Positions 1-7,596 of a stretch of 37,786 nt of DNA are shown one piece after another. Numbering within the stretch: the stretch's first letter is position 1; the number at the start of each line of letters is the position of its first letter. Source of the stretch: Promethearchaeota archaeon (lineage in GTDB: Archaea; Asgardarchaeota; Lokiarchaeia; Sigynarchaeales; SOKP01); the NCBI GenBank assembly GCA_030605085.1, contig JAUWBH010000038.1:1-37786 (forward strand). Reading direction: 5' to 3'. The notes beneath the pieces are model-generated. The model searched no databases and was not told the DNA's origin. It was given only the letters and a program-made list of their open reading frames with translations. A program made the position numbers and the translations under genes.

Positions 1-232
1 ATGTGTTAACAACTGTCTTAAAGTTCATATTTAAGAAGTTGTGTTATCATGATAATATGAGGGTGTTATATGCTCGTGATATCGAATCTTAGAAAAGATT
101 TTTATTTTTTCAATCCTACAAAAAACTTAACATTTAATCAAAATTTATAAAAATTTAATAAACTAGTTAATTACCATTCTATTAAAAAAAATAATTTTTT
201 TTATTGAAAATTTTATTTAAGGAAATAATATA

Positions 233-742
233 ATGCCTCAACACAAGGTTTTTCTTTTCGGGTTGGATTTCGCCGGGAAAACAACTATCATGAATTTCAT
301 CAAAGAAGAACCGGAAACTAATACACAACCAACCATTTCTTTTGTTATAGATAATTTAATTATTAAAAATACTGAATTTATCATTTGGGATGCTCCGGGT
401 CAAATTAATTACCGAGAAAAATGGGGAAGAGGCGTTCTTGACGCTGTTATTCTGCTATTTGTATTAGATACTGCAGATGCTGAACGTTTTATTGAAGCAA
501 AAGAAGAATTGTATAAAGTTTTAAACGATTATGATACGCGTAGAATATCTTTACTATTTTGTTTCCATAAAATTGACCTAGAAGCTGCTCAAAACAATTA
601 CGAAAAAGCTCAAGAAATATTCGAGCTTAAAAAAATTTTAGAACGCGATGTATATCAATTAAGAACCTCTATAAAAGCAACTGAATCGATCGAAGCGATC
701 AAAAACTTTTTAGTAGAAATTATCGAGAAAGGTCGTTGGTAG
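233..742 (+). CDS. Arf/Sar-like small GTPase
   Basis: A 169-residue Ras-superfamily GTPase, closest in pattern to the Arf/Sar branch. The P-loop GLDFAGKT is at residues 10-17, a switch I threonine at 34, the Walker B/G3 motif WDAPGQ at 52-57, and the G4 position reads HKID (112-115) instead of NKxD. There is no Arf-type N-terminal amphipathic helix and no Gly2 for myristoylation, so membrane attachment would need another route. The length is typical of a single G domain. The ATG is preceded by AAGGA about ten bases upstream, and a TATA-like stretch lies near 143-155. Expansions of such GTPases are a known trait of Asgard archaea. The cellular role cannot be read from the sequence. The Asn-to-His change in G4 may weaken guanine specificity. 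Confidence 0.9.
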   Translation: MPQHKVFLFGLDFAGKTTIMNFIKEEPETNTQPTISFVIDNLIIKNTEFIIWDAPGQINYREKWGRGVLDAVILLFVLDTADAERFIEAKEELYKVLNDYDTRRISLLFCFHKIDLEAAQNNYEKAQEIFELKKILERDVYQLRTSIKATESIEAIKNFLVEIIEKGRW

Positions 743-749
743 TGATTTT

Positions 750-774
750 ATTTAAATGCTTATTGCATTCAAAT
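750..774 (+). terminator. Hairpin after the GTPase gene
   Basis: A near-perfect inverted repeat starts eight bases after the GTPase stop: a 10-bp stem (ATTTAAATGC against GCATTCAAAT) with one A/C mismatch and a 5-base loop TTATT. No long T run follows, so it may be a transcript-end or processing hairpin and not a classic terminator. Confidence 0.3.
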
Positions 775-812
775 AATTATAGTTTATGTATTCAAATTAA
801 ATAAGAGCGAAA

Positions 813-1106
813 TTGATTAAGTTTTGGAAATTTATGTCAAATAAAGACGCTTTTGATGAGATGATTGAAATGATTAAGAAGAAAGTATTTGATATTGAGA
901 CTATTGACGGTAAAGATCCTCACACGAGAGCAGAGCTTTACGATAAAATAAGAAATGTTTTAGAAGCTCATTTTCCAGATATTATCGATTCGCTTAAATT
1001 TTCGGGTAAAGCAGAACTCGACCAATTAGAAGAGAAACTTAAATCAAATCCTTATTCTCTTAAGTATAATGTCTTAAGGATAATTCGAGCTATTTTTTAT
1101 TGTTGA
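813..1106 (+). CDS. Small hypothetical protein
   Basis: About 90-97 residues, mostly charged and predicted helical. I do not recognise a family. The longest version begins at TTG 813 and an ATG lies in frame at 834; neither has a strong ribosome-binding site, so the start is uncertain. The protein is rich in Lys, Glu and Asp with a short hydrophobic C-terminus ending in Cys. It follows the GTPase by 70 bases in the same direction and could be co-transcribed with it, or separated from it by the hairpin at 750-774. Confidence 0.5.
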   Translation: MIKFWKFMSNKDAFDEMIEMIKKKVFDIETIDGKDPHTRAELYDKIRNVLEAHFPDIIDSLKFSGKAELDQLEEKLKSNPYSLKYNVLRIIRAIFYC

Positions 1107-1223
1107 ATTATCTTCTATTGTATCAACTGTTCGTTGAAACTTTATAAATACTTATAAATATTTATAAAAATCAAAAACTTTACTATCTTATTTATTTTAA
1201 ATTCGTGCTTTAAATTTATAATA

Positions 1224-1242
1224 TTATGGGGAAGGGCCATAA
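1224..1242. repeat. Hairpin near TnpB relic, possible IS end
   Basis: TTATGG (1224-1229) and CCATAA (1237-1242) form a perfect 6-bp stem with a 7-base purine loop. It lies 45 bases before the start of the TnpB-like relic. IS200/IS605 elements carry sub-terminal hairpins at their ends, so this may be the left end of the lost element. The stem is short and the link is inference. Confidence 0.3.
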
Positions 1243-1287
1243 CAGTTTTTTATTTAAATACGTATAATTCTAAACAATTACAATAAG

Positions 1288-1362
1288 ATGATTCAAACAA
1301 TCAAGTTTCGCTTACATCCTACAGCTTCGCAAGAAGCAAAACTGCAAATTGAATATCTTTAA
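1288..1362 (+). pseudogene. TnpB/OrfB N-terminal relic (IS200/IS605 type)
   Basis: A 24-codon reading frame starts MIQTIKFRLHPTASQEAKLQ and then hits TAA. This is the usual opening of TnpB/OrfB proteins of IS605-family elements (hydrophobic-K-F-R-L-x-P-T, then an alternating helix starting QEAKL). Nothing of the remaining several hundred residues follows, so only the start of the gene survives. It sits in the otherwise empty 303-base gap between the small unknown gene and the coiled-coil nuclease-like gene. Nothing else was recognised in that gap apart from several TATAAAT-like stretches around 1140-1170. Confidence 0.55.
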
Positions 1363-1409
1363 AAATCTAAATATTCATTTATATTATAGAAAATAAGGTT
1401 TTGTTTCAA

Positions 1410-2024
1410 ATGGAAAAAGAGGAATTTCTAAAGCTTTTACCAAAATTGATAAGAGAGGATGATGAAGTCAAAGGAGCGATAATTACTGCTTTATCTGGGG
1501 TTGTTGCGACGAAAGACGATATTACACGATTAATTGAGCATTCCGATCGGCGATTCGAAGCGATGCAGAGACAGATGGACGAGAGATTCGAATCTTTACA
1601 AAAACAAATTGATCAGAATTATAAAATTCTTAATTTTAAGATCGATAATTTAGGATCAAGAGCAGGGAGGGGTTTAGAAGAATTAATCATAAAAGTATTG
1701 AAAGAGCAACAAAAGATAAAAGATATCGAATTTTCGGAAATCAAACGAGAAGACTTAGTTGACGATAAGGGTTATATATTCCCAAAAGGAACACCAACTG
1801 ATATTGATGTGTTAGTGAGAGATGGAAAGACAATCTTAATAGAAATAAAGTTTAAGCTAGATCAATGGGATTTACACCATTTCTACGAGGTAAGTCAGCT
1901 GTACGAAAAAAAAATTAAAAAGCCTGACGAATTGTGGGCTTTAACTTTAGAAATCTCTCCAAAAACATTAGAACACTTAACTAGATATCCCATCAAATTA
2001 ATATATGGAATAATTAAAGAATAA
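1410..2024 (+). CDS. Coiled-coil PD-(D/E)XK family protein (DUF3782-like)
   Basis: A 204-residue protein. Residues 1-40 are helical, 45-80 form a coiled coil (repeated RxFExMQ/LQKQID pattern), and the rest is a restriction-endonuclease-like fold: Glu90, the Asp131/Asp133 region, and Glu145-x-Lys147 in LIEIKFK give the D...ExK signature. This layout matches the archaeal/bacterial DUF3782-type families, whose biological role is unclear although the fold is nuclease-like. A TTG at 1401 is in frame, but AAGG at about 1395-1398 is correctly spaced only for the ATG at 1410. It stands next to an IS relic, in keeping with such genes being common near mobile DNA. DNA cleavage is inferred from the motif only. 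Confidence 0.75.
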   Translation: MEKEEFLKLLPKLIREDDEVKGAIITALSGVVATKDDITRLIEHSDRRFEAMQRQMDERFESLQKQIDQNYKILNFKIDNLGSRAGRGLEELIIKVLKEQQKIKDIEFSEIKREDLVDDKGYIFPKGTPTDIDVLVRDGKTILIEIKFKLDQWDLHHFYEVSQLYEKKIKKPDELWALTLEISPKTLEHLTRYPIKLIYGIIKE

Positions 2025-2043
2025 CCAAATAATATGGTTTTTT
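2023..2043. terminator. Hairpin plus T-run between convergent genes
   Basis: AACCA and TGGTT pair across a 7-base loop immediately at the stop codon of the PD-(D/E)XK gene, followed by six T. Read on the minus strand the hairpin also lies downstream of the convergent UroD-like gene, so it could serve both. Confidence 0.4.
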
Positions 2044-2095
2044 GCTATTAAAAAGAATTTAAAATCCATTTATACATTATAAATAAAATTTGAAA

Positions 2096-3292
2096 TTAAG
2101 AAATGTGAATTGGATACTTCCCGAATTTTTCCAATATCTCATGCATGGCAATGAAATTTTCTAACTTAACAGAAGGATTTATGCTATGACCGGAGCTTAA
2201 GATATAACCTCCTCCTGGTGCTAGTTCTTTAATTAATTTTTTTGTATATTCTTGTATATATTCAGTGTCTTTATCAGCCAAATCTTGCGGTGAAACATTC
2301 CCCATGAATGTGATTTTATCGCCATATTTTTCGTATAATTTGAAGATATCATATTCTGGATTCGCAGTAGTGGGTTCAATCGGGTGAATGGCATCAATAC
2401 CGGTATTTATTACATCATCAAAGATAGAAAGAATATTACCACAACTATGTAATATCACTTTTACACCTTCTTTGTGAGACAATTTGCATATTTGTTCAAA
2501 CCATGGAAATACATACCTTCTATAATTTTTTGGACCCGTTAATAAACCCGATTTATATCCCATATCATCATAAATCATTATTACCCCTGTCTCGCCCCAC
2601 TCAATAAATCTCTTTGCTAATTCTAAAGCAAATTTGCCTCTATCGTCAATAACTTTTTTTATAATCTTGGAATTAGATAACATCTTACTAAAGTTTACAA
2701 ATCCGAATGCTTGCCAAGAACTCTCAAAAATTCCCCAAATTGCGGGGATCACGTAAACTTGACCTTGATACTCATTCTCCATTTTTTTCATTAATTTAAA
2801 AAATCTTTCTCTCCTTGGATTATCTGGATCTAATGGAGGAAAAGTCTCATAATCTTCAAAATTTTTGAAGTAACCTTCTCTATAATAGGCAATATCCATA
2901 TTATCTGAAGGATTATTTTTTAAATCAAAGATTCTGCCATATTCATCAACGAAATAATTTTTTTCACAAATAATAGGAAATAAATAGTATCCGGAAAGTG
3001 GAATTTGAGCCAATTCAATGCCGACTTTAGCATATAAATTTAAATGCCTTTTTACACCATTTTTAATAAAAGACCTTGATCCCATTGCTGCTAAAATCGT
3101 TTTAGTTAATTGCTCTATATCCCCTTTATATAAATCGTATGTATCGCTAAAAGTTTTTACTACGCCTTGGAGGTAATACTTTTCACCAAAATATTCGTGA
3201 ATTTTTAAATTATCTATTGAAAGTTCAAAACATGGAACCTTATCGGGTTCTTCATGGTTAAGTGTTTTTAAAACTCTTTCTCGAGCATCCAT
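2096..3292 (-). CDS. UroD-family (uroporphyrinogen decarboxylase-like) methyltransferase
   Basis: A 398-residue protein of the URO-D/MtaA/CmuA superfamily. The opening pattern (M-x2-RERVLxxLxHxxPDxVP) and the C-terminal GxGYILSSGHSINPS segment are typical of the methyltransferase-like branch. The motif H282-S-C284-G resembles the zinc-ligand HxC of corrinoid and coenzyme M methyltransferases (MtbA/MtaA). True UroD proteins bind tetrapyrrole without such a Zn site, so methyl transfer from a corrinoid protein is the better guess. No corrinoid protein gene is seen beside it. It is the last gene of a minus-strand group with a PdxA-like protein, a ferredoxin-like protein and a reductase. Substrate unknown. 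Confidence 0.85.
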   Translation of the reverse strand: MDARERVLKTLNHEEPDKVPCFELSIDNLKIHEYFGEKYYLQGVVKTFSDTYDLYKGDIEQLTKTILAAMGSRSFIKNGVKRHLNLYAKVGIELAQIPLSGYYLFPIICEKNYFVDEYGRIFDLKNNPSDNMDIAYYREGYFKNFEDYETFPPLDPDNPRRERFFKLMKKMENEYQGQVYVIPAIWGIFESSWQAFGFVNFSKMLSNSKIIKKVIDDRGKFALELAKRFIEWGETGVIMIYDDMGYKSGLLTGPKNYRRYVFPWFEQICKLSHKEGVKVILHSCGNILSIFDDVINTGIDAIHPIEPTTANPEYDIFKLYEKYGDKITFMGNVSPQDLADKDTEYIQEYTKKLIKELAPGGGYILSSGHSINPSVKLENFIAMHEILEKFGKYPIHIS

Positions 3293-3366
3293 AATCTTAT
3301 CACGGTTTTTTGTAAAAATTAATATTACTAAAAATATATCTTCTTTTTTAATTTTTCAGAAATTTC

Positions 3367-3561
3367 TTGAATATTCAAATTCTTGGAAGGTCTTGCTGGG
3401 TTGTTGCAGGAACTTTATGTGGGGGTATCGTTCAAGGTACTTATGCAAATAAGTATGATAATTGTAAAGAATGTAATTTTTACAATTCTGTGAGAGAAGA
3501 AGAAACACCCCTCTTTCAATTATCCCCCATTTTATTAACAAAAATAAAATCAACGGAATAG
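3367..3561 (+). CDS. Small CW/Cys-motif protein, possibly a gene fragment
   Basis: A 64-residue frame with the motif CW-x3-GT-x-CGG, then G-x-YANK-x3-NC-x2-CNFY-x2-V. This matches the Cys-rich half of what are called two-CW domain proteins (CWxxxGTxCGGxxQGTxAxKxxxCxxCxFY), usually found alone or attached to signalling proteins. Four of the five cysteines are placed as metal or Fe-S ligands would be. Only a TTG start is available, there is no visible ribosome-binding site, and the frame stays open upstream to a TAA at 3292. It may therefore be the surviving end of a larger gene. The match of motif to known proteins argues for this strand over the overlapping minus-strand frame. Confidence 0.5.
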   Translation: MNIQILGRSCWVVAGTLCGGIVQGTYANKYDNCKECNFYNSVREEETPLFQLSPILLTKIKSTE

Positions 3562-3645
3562 TTAATAATTACTTTATTTTATTTATTTATTTTTTTTAAT
3601 GCACTTTTTTCATATTAATTCAATTAATCATACTTTTCTTTTGCG

Positions 3646-4320
3646 CTAACCTGCCATTTTTGAAGCAATCTTAACGGCTTGTTCCATAGCACTTGGATTA
3701 GCAATACCTTTACCTACTATATCAAATGCCGTACCATGAGCAGGTGTTGTAATAGGGCAAGAAAATCCAGCCAATACAGTTACAGCGTGTTCAAAATTCA
3801 TTACTTTGAGTGCTATTTGTCCTTGATCGTGATACATCGTTGTAATTCCATCGTAAAATCCTCTAATAGCGTTAAGAAATATTGTATCAGCTGAAAAAGG
3901 TCCCATAGCGTTTATACCTTCGTCTTGAGCAGATTTAACAGCAGGCGTTATAATTTCGATTTCCTCACTCCCATAAAGGCCATCTTCACCGGCATGGGGA
4001 TTTAATGCCGCTACACCAATACGAGGTTTATTAAATCCAGCTAAAGTCATAGTATTGTGAGCCAATTTAATTGCTCCTATAATAATTCTTACATTTAGAC
4101 GCTTTGATACATCTTTTAAGGGGATATGACTAGTCACTCGTGAAATCCAAATATTATTAACGACACTCATCTCTCCAAATGGCCATTTAATTTTGAGATA
4201 ACGAGGAAATATTTTAAAGAAATTATATCCACCATATTCTAAAGCAGCTTTATTGTATGGAGCAAAAACAAAACCCTCAATCTTTTTTTCCTTAACGAGA
4301 GAAAGAGCGGTTTCAAACAT
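3646..4320 (-). pseudogene. pdxA: PdxA-like dehydrogenase, part after in-frame TGA
   Basis: The C-terminal two thirds of a PdxA-family (4-hydroxythreonine-4-phosphate dehydrogenase) protein. Family marks include PYNKAAL, TSHIPLKDV, ALNPHAGEDG (a metal-ligand His) and YHDQGQIALK (a second metal-ligand His), with TTPAHGTAFDIVGKG near the end. The usual GHTE motif after the PxNK segment is missing (FFKIFPRY instead), so one of the three metal His ligands is absent and the reaction may differ from pyridoxal synthesis. The frame is identical to that of the upstream part (4417-4620) and is open through 4416. An ATG at 4318-4320 with AGGAG almost touching it is the only possible restart. Read through the TGA, the two parts make one full-length protein. 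Confidence 0.75.
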
Positions 4321-4416
4321 TTCTCCTGTTACGCGTCCTGAATCAGCGTTAATTTTTCCAAGTTCAATTTTCGAGGGATCAAGATTCTTTTGATCTAAAA
4401 TAGATATTGGGCCCTT

Positions 4417-4620
4417 TCACTCTATTTGGGATATATTTTCAATTACGTTAACTGAGAAATCTTTTCTTATGATTTTTTTACCAATATATAGAACCCGTGC
4501 ATCCCCTATTAAAACTGGTCTGCAATACACTGATATTTTTTCTTCAGCACATAATTTCGCAACAATTTCTGGACCAATACCGGCAGATTCTCCTAGTAAA
4601 ATACCCAAAATCGGTTTCAT
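4417..4620 (-). pseudogene. pdxA: PdxA-like dehydrogenase, N-terminal part ending at TGA
   Basis: 67 residues that open with GILLGESAGIGPEIVAKLCA, the typical PdxA start (G(D/E)xAGIGPE). The frame ends at TGA 4417-4419 and then continues in the same frame with KGPISILD... into the C-terminal part, so one base change is enough to explain the break (for example TGG Trp to TGA). There is no frameshift and no deletion. The gene may be a very young pseudogene, a sequencing error, or a read-through case. The ATG has no clear Shine-Dalgarno and follows the upstream gene by 50 bases. Confidence 0.75.
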
Positions 4621-4670
4621 AACATTTTTAATAATTTTATGAATGATATTCTTTTTAGATTTAAAAGAGA

Positions 4671-5264
4671 TTATTGTTGAACTAATTCGTTAAGTACTTG
4701 ACTTGCCCTTCTAGTATTAAATATGCCACAAATACAAGGTGCTGTTAACTTCTCTGCGGCTTTTTCCAAGGAAATCTTACCTTTTTTAATCTGATCAACA
4801 TAGGTCTCTACAGATTGAGATGATACGCAGTGATGACCACACATTGTAGTAATCTCTAAAGTTTTTTCTGGAGGTAAGCGACTTTTGTTCCCGAATTCTC
4901 CCAACGATAGATTTATAGTATGCATATTCAAGCCAACTTCTTCACATGCTTTTTGAATTTCTGATATTAGCCCCGAAACAACTATAGAAATTCCGAGATC
5001 TTCTTTTTTCAAAGCCTTCAAAATATTTTTTATATCATTAATATCAGAAAAACAACCTTGTATAACTGAAGAAATTGACCACGCCGCCTCTCTTAATAGA
5101 TTAGTTGGATTATGCTTTTTCAATATTTCTCCAATACGAAGATGCCTTTCTTTCGCATCAAGGTAAACATTTTTATCATTTACTCCAGCTGCTAACATAG
5201 CAATAATTACATAATCATTTTTTAAATCATCAATTTTTCCTCTTCTATGCAAAGAATGAGTCAT
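4671..5264 (-). CDS. Uncharacterised Cys-motif protein
   Basis: A 197-residue soluble protein that I cannot assign to a named family. A helical N-terminal half (MLAAGVN..., RLRIGEIL-type pattern) is followed by TTMCGHHCVSSQSVE (residues about 141-155) and, near the C-terminus, APCICGIFNTRRASQVL. The four cysteines and paired His look like a metal or Fe-S site. GGAGGTG seven bases before the ATG gives a firm start, and only 21 bases separate it from the ferredoxin-like gene upstream. This fits an operon with PdxA-like and UroD-like proteins, so it may be part of an anaerobic catabolic or methyl-transfer route. That function is inference from neighbours. Confidence 0.7.
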   Translation of the reverse strand: MTHSLHRRGKIDDLKNDYVIIAMLAAGVNDKNVYLDAKERHLRIGEILKKHNPTNLLREAAWSISSVIQGCFSDINDIKNILKALKKEDLGISIVVSGLISEIQKACEEVGLNMHTINLSLGEFGNKSRLPPEKTLEITTMCGHHCVSSQSVETYVDQIKKGKISLEKAAEKLTAPCICGIFNTRRASQVLNELVQQ

Positions 5265-5285
5265 ATTTTTAACACCTCCAAAGTC

Positions 5286-5987
5286 TTAGGCTCTCCCTAA
5301 TCCCACATTTATTTTGGCATTGGGTCTTACTGAAAAAGCTTTCTCGTTAAGTAATTTTATGACGGGTATTTCTCCGTTTTCCATAACTCGAGAAATCACA
5401 CCGACACTGAAAACAGTATCTATTTCCTTATCTAATTTCTTAACTAAATCTAAAATTTTTTTGGTTTTTTCATAAGGAACCTTAAATTCTATTATAGCAG
5501 AAAGAACCATCTCATTTTTCAAATCATCTCTTAAGTGTCCTTTATTATCAATTAACAGTGCCGTCAAGGGACTTGCTTTTTCGAATTCTACTCCAATCTT
5601 AGCTAAAGGTATTGTGAATTTTTCTGCAACACCTAAGTGGGCACCTATACCAGGGCGTCCTATTTCTATGGAGAAGCCAATCTCACCTGGTCCTATACGT
5701 CCTGTCACATCGTTTGTTTTCATTTCTTCCGTTCCTCTACCTGCAACGCCCGTTAGTTTGTGTGTAGCTATTACATCACTAAAAGGATTTCGGACTAACC
5801 TAGGCATTTTCAATCGTTCTTTTTTAATAGCTCTCTCAGGACAATTTGCGGATCTATAACATGTAGAACATTCTACGCATAAATCTCTATCGATTATAGC
5901 CTTATTATCGATTAAACTAATCGCTTTAGTTGGGCACACAATAACACAATTTCCACAGCCGATACAACGATCATCCCTTATTTTCAT
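5286..5987 (-). CDS. Double 4Fe-4S ferredoxin-domain protein
   Basis: A 233-residue protein. The first 55 residues hold a 4Fe-4S motif CIGCGNCVIVCP and a second, altered one, CVECSTCYRSANCP (CxxCxxC with a longer gap before the last Cys). The remaining ~180 residues are an uncharacterised domain rich in Gly (TGRIGPGEIGFSIEIGRPG, IGAHLGVAEKF) with a mixed alpha/beta pattern. A GTG at 5994-5996 is in frame, but the bases GAGTGA lie five bases before the ATG at 5985-5987, so that ATG is the likely start. It sits directly upstream of the Cys-motif protein and probably supplies electrons to the operon's reaction. The partner is unknown. Confidence 0.75.
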   Translation of the reverse strand: MKIRDDRCIGCGNCVIVCPTKAISLIDNKAIIDRDLCVECSTCYRSANCPERAIKKERLKMPRLVRNPFSDVIATHKLTGVAGRGTEEMKTNDVTGRIGPGEIGFSIEIGRPGIGAHLGVAEKFTIPLAKIGVEFEKASPLTALLIDNKGHLRDDLKNEMVLSAIIEFKVPYEKTKKILDLVKKLDKEIDTVFSVGVISRVMENGEIPVIKLLNEKAFSVRPNAKINVGLGRA

Positions 5988-6052
5988 GTTTTTCACTCGA
6001 TTTTTATAGTGAAAGTTTAATGTTCTTAAAAATATTTGATTTAATTTATAAA

Positions 6053-6070
6053 TGTGGATTCAAGACCACA
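6053..6070. repeat. Short hairpin in the 168-base gap
   Basis: TGTGG and CCACA pair across an 8-base loop between the reductase gene and the ferredoxin-like gene. On the minus strand a TATA-like TTTATAAATT follows at once, about 50 bases before the ferredoxin start, so this may mark a transcript end and a new promoter. Weak evidence. Confidence 0.2.
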
Positions 6071-6164
6071 CTTAATTTTGAATCTTCTTTTTAATGTGGC
6101 AAATTTAAATATTTAAATAAATCAAGGTTGTATTTACATTATACTTTCTGAAAGAAACATTCCC

Positions 6165-7205
6165 TTAAAGATTTTTATTAATTTTATCCCATACTACATC
6201 AATATCTAATGGTTGAAAAGGGCTCTTACTAAATTGAGTTTTGCAAAGCTGGTAAATTGTCATATTATAAGGAGCTTCAATTCCCAAAGAATCTGCTAAC
6301 TCTATAAAATAACCATTAAACGATTCTAATTCTGACTGTTTCTTTTGTCGTAGAATAATATCTTGAATCATGCTATTAGGGCCCATTCCTTTCATGTTTT
6401 TTTTAAATATCTCATCAGCTTGTTCGTCTGGAATTTTCATCGCTAGCTTCAATGCATTCCAAGAAGGAAGGCCTTTTAATTTGGGCTCTTTATATCCCGC
6501 TTTTTGAACAATTTCTATTCCCTCCATTAGTAGATTTGTAAGAATTTTCCTAAACTTTGAAATAGAAGAAATTTCTTCGGAATTAAAATTAATCAGCGTC
6601 AATATAGAATTACCTAAGTTCATTATCATTTTAGTATAGACAGCGTCTTGAAGTCTCTTAGTAACTTTTGTTGGGAATCCAAGATTAAAAATTCGACTTA
6701 TTTTTTCAATAGTTGATTGTAATTTATTATCAATTGTTCCAAGGATTATTAATCCTTTATTTTTAAAACCGAAAATACCGGGTTCATCACGCCAAGCAGA
6801 AATAACAATAACACCATAAATCACTTTAGAGAAATATTTTGGAAGTACTTTTTGATTCTCAACGCCATTCTGCAAAGCAACTATGATTGGTTTATCTCCT
6901 AATTTTGAAAAAATATCCTTCGCTACCTCCTCAAGGTCGTAATTTTTCACAACAACAACTACAACATCCACAGAGGATTTTTCGTTCAGATCCTCAATGA
7001 CTTTTACGGGAATTGGCTCTGGATCGTAATTTACTTTCTGATATAGAATTAAGCCCCTTGATTTCATTGCTTTAGCGTTATCTCCTCGTGCTAAGAGATG
7101 AATCTGATCGTAATGTGGTATTAAAAATCCGCAAATGGTGGCACCAATAGCACCCGCGCCATATATTACAATATCTAATTGTTCTTTAACAGTATTACTT
7201 TCCAT
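6165..7205 (-). CDS. Ketopantoate reductase family protein (PanE/ApbA)
   Basis: A 346-residue protein of the 2-dehydropantoate 2-reductase family. The N-terminal Rossmann motif is VIYGAGAIGATICG with the LLARGDNAKAMKSRGL segment that contacts NADP. The VVVVVKNYDLEEV and ALQNGVEN segments are typical, as is a catalytic-type Lys followed by Asn residues in KMIMNLGNSI. The C-terminal helical domain ends with a QxxELESFNGYFIELADSLGIEAPYN-like stretch that matches the family substrate end. Real PanE enzymes reduce ketopantoate for coenzyme A, but many family members act on other 2-oxo acids. Its place at the head of the ferredoxin/PdxA/UroD run suggests a linked pathway or simply CoA synthesis. 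Confidence 0.8.
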   Translation of the reverse strand: MESNTVKEQLDIVIYGAGAIGATICGFLIPHYDQIHLLARGDNAKAMKSRGLILYQKVNYDPEPIPVKVIEDLNEKSSVDVVVVVVKNYDLEEVAKDIFSKLGDKPIIVALQNGVENQKVLPKYFSKVIYGVIVISAWRDEPGIFGFKNKGLIILGTIDNKLQSTIEKISRIFNLGFPTKVTKRLQDAVYTKMIMNLGNSILTLINFNSEEISSISKFRKILTNLLMEGIEIVQKAGYKEPKLKGLPSWNALKLAMKIPDEQADEIFKKNMKGMGPNSMIQDIILRQKKQSELESFNGYFIELADSLGIEAPYNMTIYQLCKTQFSKSPFQPLDIDVVWDKINKNL

Positions 7206-7596
7206 CTTATTCTACACGTTAATTAAGATATTAAAATTGCTCCTTTTGAAGCTGAGGTTACTAATGCTCTAAACTTCAAAAGAGTTCTGTTTTTTATATC
7301 CTTTTCTTATAACTCCCATTTTTTAAATTAAAAATTAGGTTAGCTTAAATTAAACTAAAATAAGAGAATTTAATAACTTGCTAATAAATTTGAATTAACT
7401 TACCAACGATTAAACTTAAACGTATAAAGATTATTGTTTAAAAACTAATATTTTCTAATTTATTCGAAACTTAAAATTTAAAAATTACCAATTTACTACA
7501 ATTAATAGGTAGTAAGTAATTTAAAGCACTAACAACAAAAACGAAATGAAACATTTGTAAGTTTTTTCTTTATATTATTAGGGTTGAGTGATTTCA
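7206..7596. other. Divergent intergenic region
   Basis: 391 bases of very AT-rich DNA between the minus-strand reductase and the plus-strand Cys-cluster protein. It must hold promoters for both. Several TATA-like runs are visible (for example around 7420 and 7440-7455), but no single box stands out, and no gene or repeat was recognised. Confidence 0.3.

Noticed and set aside
3356..3553. 65-codon minus-strand frame
   Set aside because: Antisense to the CW-motif frame, which has a recognisable conserved motif; this one has none.
4417..4419. TGA in the PdxA-like gene as a selenocysteine codon
   Set aside because: The PdxA family has no conserved Cys at this place and no SECIS-like structure was recognised; a Trp-to-stop change is simpler.
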